Source of the DNA: Armatimonadota bacterium
Lineage (GTDB): Bacteria > Sysuimicrobiota > Sysuimicrobiia > Sysuimicrobiales > JACQTN01
Assembly (NCBI GenBank): GCA_016210785.1
Contig: JACQTN010000482.1
Location: 1-9,795, forward strand
Reading direction: 5' to 3'
Length of the DNA: 9,795 nt
Part shown: piece by piece, positions 6,297-9,795 of the stretch
Numbering within the stretch: position 1 is the stretch's first letter
How the letters are laid out: every line of letters starts with the position of its first letter
Translations under genes and position numbers: made by a program
The notes under the pieces: generated by a model
Told to the model about the DNA's origin: nothing
Database searches by the model: none
The model's input: only the letters and a program-made list of their open reading frames with translations

Positions 6297-8502
6297 TCTC
6301 CACCGGGTTCGGGAAGACGAAGAGGCTGGTCCCCTCCCCGCGCTTCTCCTCGCCCCACCGGCCCTGGTGATCGAAGTAGACGTTCCGCACGCGGTGGTTG
6401 AACGAGGCGACGTTCGCCGCGTCCTCGCCGACGATCTCGCGCAGCGTTCGCTGCATCGTCACCTGCCCGGTCGCCTGGCCCTTCCCCAGGACCACCTGCT
6501 GGGGCGTGAACCCGGCCCGCGTGATCTGCACCTCGACCCGGTAGAGGTTCTGGAATTGAGGGGGAACGGGGTCGCGCAGAAAGACGGGGCACTCCACGCT
6601 CAGCTTCCACGCCAGCGCGCCCGCGGGCGCCACTTCGTGGATGCGGTCCAGCGTCTCCTTCGCCTGCCGGGCCAGCTCCTGGCCGGTGAGCTCGACCTGC
6701 ACCGCGTTCCACAGCTGCGCCTCGTCCCCGTCCTTCGGCGCGATGTCCACGGGCATCGCCGCGTCCGCGCCCAACGTCGCGGGAAACGCGGTGGAGGCGG
6801 CCGCCTCGAAGACCGCCAGCGGCACGACGGAGTTGGCGTCGTACTGGACCAGCCGCGGCACGCATCCGCCGATCCGCATCTCGGCCCGCGCCTGGTTGAC
6901 CAGGTGAACGCGCGTCGGCTTCACCGCGTCCGCGTCTACCTTGACCTCCACGGGCAGGGCGGCCAGGTCGTCCAGGTTCAGGCGCATGGGGATATGGCTC
7001 ACCCGCTTCTCCGGCGGGGCGCCCTCCGCGGGCGCCGCCGTCTCGCGTGCGACGGTCACCTCGCCGGTGAGCCCCACGGTGCCTACGAGCAGCTCGCAGA
7101 GGAACTTGTAGAACTCCAGCGTCAGGTCGAGCCGGATCTCGAACCCGCCCTCCAGACCCACCGGGACCTCCGTCCCCTCCAGCGCGCGGATGTGCTCGGG
7201 GAACGCGCCGAGGAGTTTCAGTTTCGCCTCTTCGTACCCGCCCACCACGACGGTGGGCACGGCCCAGGCGCCGGCGTCGGCGCGGTGCAGGTGATCGCGC
7301 AGCTTCACCAGCTTGTCCGGGTCGTGCCAGGGGACCGCGCGGAGGGTGACGCGGACACGCGTCTCCTCCTGCTCGTCGCGGTACAGCACCGGGATCATGT
7401 GCGGCGTTGCCAGCTCGGGGTTGTAGGCCAGACGCACCTCGTCCGGCAGACGGTAGACGGTGTTGGGGAACGGCGCCCGGCGGACCCAGCCGAACTCGAG
7501 CTGCGTCCAGACCTCGCTGAGGGACTGCGTCGGCAGCAGCGCGGCGTAGACGTGGCGGTTCTGCGACAGCGCCGCGTCGAAGGTGAACGGCACCGAGCGC
7601 GTGAGCGTCACAGCACGGTAGTTGGGCTGCCGCTCGCGCTCCTTCGCCCGGTCGAGGACCCCCGTCAGGTTCGGCAGCACCGCAAGACGGGCGGCGTGCA
7701 GCCCGGAAAGTCGCGCGGCGCTGATCCCCGACGCCGCGGAGACGCGGGCCGGCTGCGCGGACGACGTCCCGGAGGCGGCCGGGGTGGAGGCCGTGGGGGT
7801 GATGGAAACCGCGGGCTGCGCCGCGATCCGGCGCAGGATCGTGGCCCCGGTGATGCCGGCCGGCCGCGTCACCGTGGGCGTCGTGGTGCCCCCACCCCCG
7901 CCCTGCTCGTCCAGCCAGTACCCAAACGAGAGCGTCGCCACCACCTTCGCCTGGGAGGCGGTCCGGCTCAGGGCGTGATAGACGGGCTCTACCTCCTCCG
8001 CGGCCAGGTCGGCGCCGGCGCGGATAGAGAAGTTGGGCTTGCTGCTGTCCTGCGGGTCGTCCTCGGCGGTGAGCGTGGGCTGGTCGAAGATGCGCTGGCG
8101 CGCCTGGCCCTGGTCGACCCACTCCAGGCGGACCTGACTCACCCGCACGTTGAAGGGCTCGGCGCCCTGCGGCATGCCCGCGGGCGGCGACTCCTCCAGC
8201 TCGAACTCGAGACGCACCTTCCCCTGCGCGTCCTTCAGGAAGCGCACGTCCGGGCCCGCCGGCGCGAGCGTCCGCTGGGCGACGCGGAGCTGCGGCCGGT
8301 AGTAGTGCCGCCGGTCGGTGGCCTGATACCCCCGGCCGTCCTGCGCGGGCTCCTGCGCTGGCAGGAAGTGCGGGGCGTTCTCGTCGGCCTTCAACTGGAC
8401 GATCTGCCCCAGTCTGGCCAGCGACATGCCGACCGCCAGGCGCTGGGGCGCCACCACGGTGGGAAGCGCTTCCACCTTCAAGACGTTCTTGGTCTCCGGC
8501 AT
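6289..8502 (-). CDS. Large beta-rich protein of unknown function (737 aa)
   Basis: I do not recognise this family. ATG 8502 is chosen over an in-frame ATG 57 bp upstream because AAGGAG (8511-8516) lies 8 bases before it. The protein has no signal peptide and no transmembrane helix. An N-terminal half of alternating beta-strands (about 1-198) ends at LSFGYWLD. A linker (about 199-260) is rich in Gly, Thr, Ala and Ser and includes five consecutive Gly. The C-terminal part (about 290-737) is again mostly strand, with conserved-looking stretches such as NTVYRLPDEVRLAYNPEL, RVRVTLRAVPWHDP and EFYKFLCELLVG. The last 30 residues (FNHRVRNVYFD...W...LFVFP) resemble the C-terminus of the repeat protein encoded at 8834-9751 (FRHRVRYVG...W...ILVVE), suggesting a shared terminal module. 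It overlaps the next gene by 8 bp, so the two products are probably made together. Confidence 0.82.
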   Translation of the reverse strand: MPETKNVLKVEALPTVVAPQRLAVGMSLARLGQIVQLKADENAPHFLPAQEPAQDGRGYQATDRRHYYRPQLRVAQRTLAPAGPDVRFLKDAQGKVRLEFELEESPPAGMPQGAEPFNVRVSQVRLEWVDQGQARQRIFDQPTLTAEDDPQDSSKPNFSIRAGADLAAEEVEPVYHALSRTASQAKVVATLSFGYWLDEQGGGGGTTTPTVTRPAGITGATILRRIAAQPAVSITPTASTPAASGTSSAQPARVSAASGISAARLSGLHAARLAVLPNLTGVLDRAKERERQPNYRAVTLTRSVPFTFDAALSQNRHVYAALLPTQSLSEVWTQLEFGWVRRAPFPNTVYRLPDEVRLAYNPELATPHMIPVLYRDEQEETRVRVTLRAVPWHDPDKLVKLRDHLHRADAGAWAVPTVVVGGYEEAKLKLLGAFPEHIRALEGTEVPVGLEGGFEIRLDLTLEFYKFLCELLVGTVGLTGEVTVARETAAPAEGAPPEKRVSHIPMRLNLDDLAALPVEVKVDADAVKPTRVHLVNQARAEMRIGGCVPRLVQYDANSVVPLAVFEAAASTAFPATLGADAAMPVDIAPKDGDEAQLWNAVQVELTGQELARQAKETLDRIHEVAPAGALAWKLSVECPVFLRDPVPPQFQNLYRVEVQITRAGFTPQQVVLGKGQATGQVTMQRTLREIVGEDAANVASFNHRVRNVYFDHQGRWGEEKRGEGTSLFVFPNPVEND

Positions 8503-8510
8503 GGCACACG

Positions 8511-8516
8511 CTCCTT
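8511..8516 (-). promoter_or_regulatory. Ribosome binding site AAGGAG of the 737-aa protein gene
   Basis: AAGGAG with 8-base spacing to ATG 8502 fixes the start of the beta-rich protein and excludes the upstream in-frame ATG at 8559. Confidence 0.8.
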
Positions 8517-8532
8517 GATCTAGCCGAAGGTT

Positions 8533-8561
8533 GGGTGGAGTGACTTTACGCCACTCCACCC
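8533..8561 (-). repeat. 10-bp perfect inverted repeat in the leader of the 737-aa protein gene
   Basis: Arms GGGTGGAGTG (8533-8542) and CACTCCACCC (8552-8561) are perfectly complementary around a 9-base loop. The structure lies 31 bases upstream of ATG 8502 and 17 bases upstream of the ribosome binding site. It could be a leader RNA hairpin, an operator or a weak terminator; no U-run follows. Confidence 0.55.
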
Positions 8562-8709
8562 TTCACTTGGTGTCCGACGGGGGGAGGGCCTTCCCCGGCA
8601 CGTGCCACACGGCTCGAGGTGCATCGTGCTACCACGCTCACCGGACTCATGGCGCCCCGCGCCTCCCGCCCGCGACAGTGGGCCATCCAGCACCTGGTGA
8701 TGCTCGGAC

Positions 8710-8780
8710 TGACCCACCCGAAATGTGCAAAGGGCCTCGTATGTACGGATTGAGGGTCTCCGCACATTTCGGGCGGGTCA
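8710..8780 (-). repeat. 19-bp inverted repeat with 33-base spacer (terminator, operator or small repeat element)
   Basis: Arms 8710-8728 (TGACCCACCCGAAATGTGC) and 8762-8780 are complementary at 18 of 19 positions. In the minus-strand transcript the remaining position is a G-U wobble, so the RNA stem would be continuous. The 33-base spacer contains its own CCTC/GAGG pairing. It begins 53 bp past the TGA of the repeat-protein gene, which fits a terminator, although there is no U-tract. The long spacer is larger than usual for a terminator and also fits a small palindromic mobile or REP-like element. Confidence 0.6.
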
Positions 8781-8833
8781 CAGGCCAAACCGGTCCTGCG
8801 CAAGATGCCGTCCCAACGCCCAAGGCCCGGTGC

Positions 8834-9751
8834 TCACTCCACCACGAGGATGGGATCGGTGGTCTCGGTCCAGGTGGTCTCCTTGTTGTCGGCGCTGTTC
8901 ACGCCCACGTAGCGGACGCGGTGCCTGAACGACCGGCGCTGGCCGTCCCGCAGCAGCACCTTCCACCGCTGGTCCGCGCTCGTCTCCTTGCGCAAGATGA
9001 AGTTGGCTTCTTCCCGGATGTTGTTGGCGGGATCCGCGTATTCCAGGTAGACCAGCACCAGCTTGTATTTGTTCCAGTCAACGGCGGGGACGACCGTGAC
9101 CTCCAGCGCGTCCACCGCGCCCACGCCCACCGGGATCGTCTCCCCGAGCCGGCGCCGCAGGCCGCGCTGCTCCACGCTGGACCCGTCCTTGTTGATGATC
9201 TTCACGTCGTACTCGATGTCGCGCCTGTTGGGGTCCCGCAGGCCGAAGGTCCAGGCGCTGCTCTCGCCGTTGCTGGCCAGCTCGGCGTGATGGTCGGCGG
9301 CGAAGTCGTTGGCCGCGTCCCGGTAGCGCGCGTCCACGATGATCTTCTGGACGACGGTGAAATCGCCCTGAGCCAGGAAGCGCGTCGTCACCCGCTGCTC
9401 GAAGGGATCCGGGATGGTCAGGGTCTCCGACTGGCCCGCCTGCTCAGCGACGTCCATGCGCTGGCCGTCGGCGAGCATGTAGGTGATCTGGTAGCGGTAC
9501 GACCCGGGGTCACCGCTCTGCCCGGTGTAGGTGAAGAAGCCCGCGGTGGGCTTCTCCTTCGTCAACTCGAAGGACTGCTCGGCGCTGGGTCCCCGGTAGC
9601 CCGGGTAGCGCATCTTCACATGGACCGAGCGGACGGCGTCCGACATCGCCCCCAGGTGAATGTTCACCTTCACGAACCCGAGCCGGCGATAGGAGATGAC
9701 GAGCTGCCGCTCCCGGGAGTCCAGCGCGCCCTCCGCGGGGATGCGGATCGT
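8834..9751 (-). CDS. Beta-sandwich repeat protein, C-terminal part downstream of an in-frame amber codon
   Basis: This open frame encodes up to 305 residues after a TAG at 9752-9754. The only reasonable internal starts are poor: a GTG at 9673 would give 279 residues and has no ribosome binding site. Coding character continues through the TAG to the right edge. The protein consists of repeats of 94-98 residues, shown by aligned strands YKY(stop-containing)/YRYQITY/IEYDVKI/FRHRVRY, each preceded by a motif such as WTFGLRDPNRR or WKVLLRDGQRR. Further shared motifs are VDARYRDAAND and VYLEYADPANN. Function is unknown; repeated beta-sandwiches of this type would suit a fibrous or adhesive structural protein. 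It ends in TGA 54 bp before the 8710-8780 inverted repeat. It may be the tail of a broken gene or of a gene read through at the amber codon. Confidence 0.72.
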   Translation of the reverse strand, partial: TIRIPAEGALDSRERQLVISYRRLGFVKVNIHLGAMSDAVRSVHVKMRYPGYRGPSAEQSFELTKEKPTAGFFTYTGQSGDPGSYRYQITYMLADGQRMDVAEQAGQSETLTIPDPFEQRVTTRFLAQGDFTVVQKIIVDARYRDAANDFAADHHAELASNGESSAWTFGLRDPNRRDIEYDVKIINKDGSSVEQRGLRRRLGETIPVGVGAVDALEVTVVPAVDWNKYKLVLVYLEYADPANNIREEANFILRKETSADQRWKVLLRDGQRRSFRHRVRYVGVNSADNKETTWTETTDPILVVE

Positions 9752-9795
9752 CTAGCCGGTATCCTTGTAGATGATCTCGCTCCAGTACTTGTAGC
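9752..9795 (-). CDS. Preceding segment of the same repeat-protein gene, ending at TAG, 5' part beyond the window
   Basis: The 13 visible codons (YKYWSEIIYKDTG) are in the same frame as the downstream repeat protein and align with the corresponding strand of its later repeats (YRYQITYMLADG and IEYDVKIINKDG). The frame is cut by TAG at 9752-9754 directly after the conserved D-x-G turn. The start and most of the gene lie to the right of the window. Confidence 0.6.
   Translation of the reverse strand, partial: YKYWSEIIYKDTG

Larger units (their letters stand above)
8503..8833. other. Intergenic region with two hairpins, no convincing gene
   Basis: The 331 bp between the repeat-protein stop and the 737-residue protein start hold two inverted repeats (8533-8561 and 8710-8780) and a ribosome binding site at 8511-8516. 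Minus-strand open frames of 81 and 85 codons cross both hairpins and have no ribosome binding site, so I do not call them. I could not identify a convincing -35/-10 pair, but a promoter for the downstream genes would be expected here. Confidence 0.6.

Noticed and set aside
5824..8523. An 899-codon open frame on the plus strand
   Set aside because: It is antisense to two well-supported minus-strand genes with good ribosome binding sites. Its translation is rich in Arg, His and Gly with no domain pattern, as expected for a shadow frame in very GC-rich DNA.
8520..8803. Minus-strand open frames of 81 and 85 codons in the intergenic region
   Set aside because: They run through both inverted repeats, lack ribosome binding sites and have no recognisable motif.

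Overview
The window is very GC-rich. Every gene I can support lies on the minus strand, so the region reads from right to left. Composition (strong G/C at third positions, all five visible natural stops TGA) and the protein families (NB-ARC ATPase, choice-of-anchor D repeats, squalene-cyclase repeats) fit a high-GC bacterium such as Actinomycetota, Chloroflexota, Myxococcota or an uncultured candidate phylum. No marker gene allows a firmer placement. There is no tRNA, rRNA, CRISPR array or recognisable transposase.

Layout in transcription order. (1) 9795-8834: the 3' part of a gene for a protein of about 95-residue beta-sandwich repeats. It enters from beyond the right edge and is interrupted by an in-frame TAG at 9752-9754. 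(2) 8833-8503: a 331-bp non-coding gap with a 19-bp inverted repeat and a second hairpin just upstream of the next gene. (3) 8502-6289: a 737-residue beta-rich protein of unknown function whose last ~30 residues resemble the C-terminus of the repeat protein. (4) 6296-4071: a 741-residue protein that appears to fuse a squalene-cyclase/prenyltransferase alpha-barrel (four QW-like motifs and a DADS version of the DxDD motif) to a C-terminal domain resembling ABBA (DMATS-type) aromatic prenyltransferases. Its start overlaps the preceding gene by 8 bp. (5) 4065-3673: a leaderless zinc peptidase of family M15A, 5 bp downstream. (6) 3536-2697: a membrane-anchored protein with a transthyretin-like N-terminal segment, followed by a strong GC-rich hairpin at 2639-2678. 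(7) 2420 to the left edge: a STAND-type NB-ARC ATPase with helical repeats, one transmembrane helix and at least three choice-of-anchor D (ASH-like) repeats. It runs off the window.

Genes 3, 4 and 5 are tightly packed and very probably co-translated; gene 6 may belong to the same transcript after a 136-bp gap. The NB-ARC gene sits behind a likely terminator, so it may be a separate unit. The set combines a possible terpenoid or prenyl-transfer enzyme, a cytosolic-looking peptidase, large beta-rich proteins and a transmembrane NTPase sensor. I do not recognise this combination as a named system. The most notable points are the two-domain enzyme, the membrane-spanning NB-ARC protein and the amber codon inside the repeat gene.
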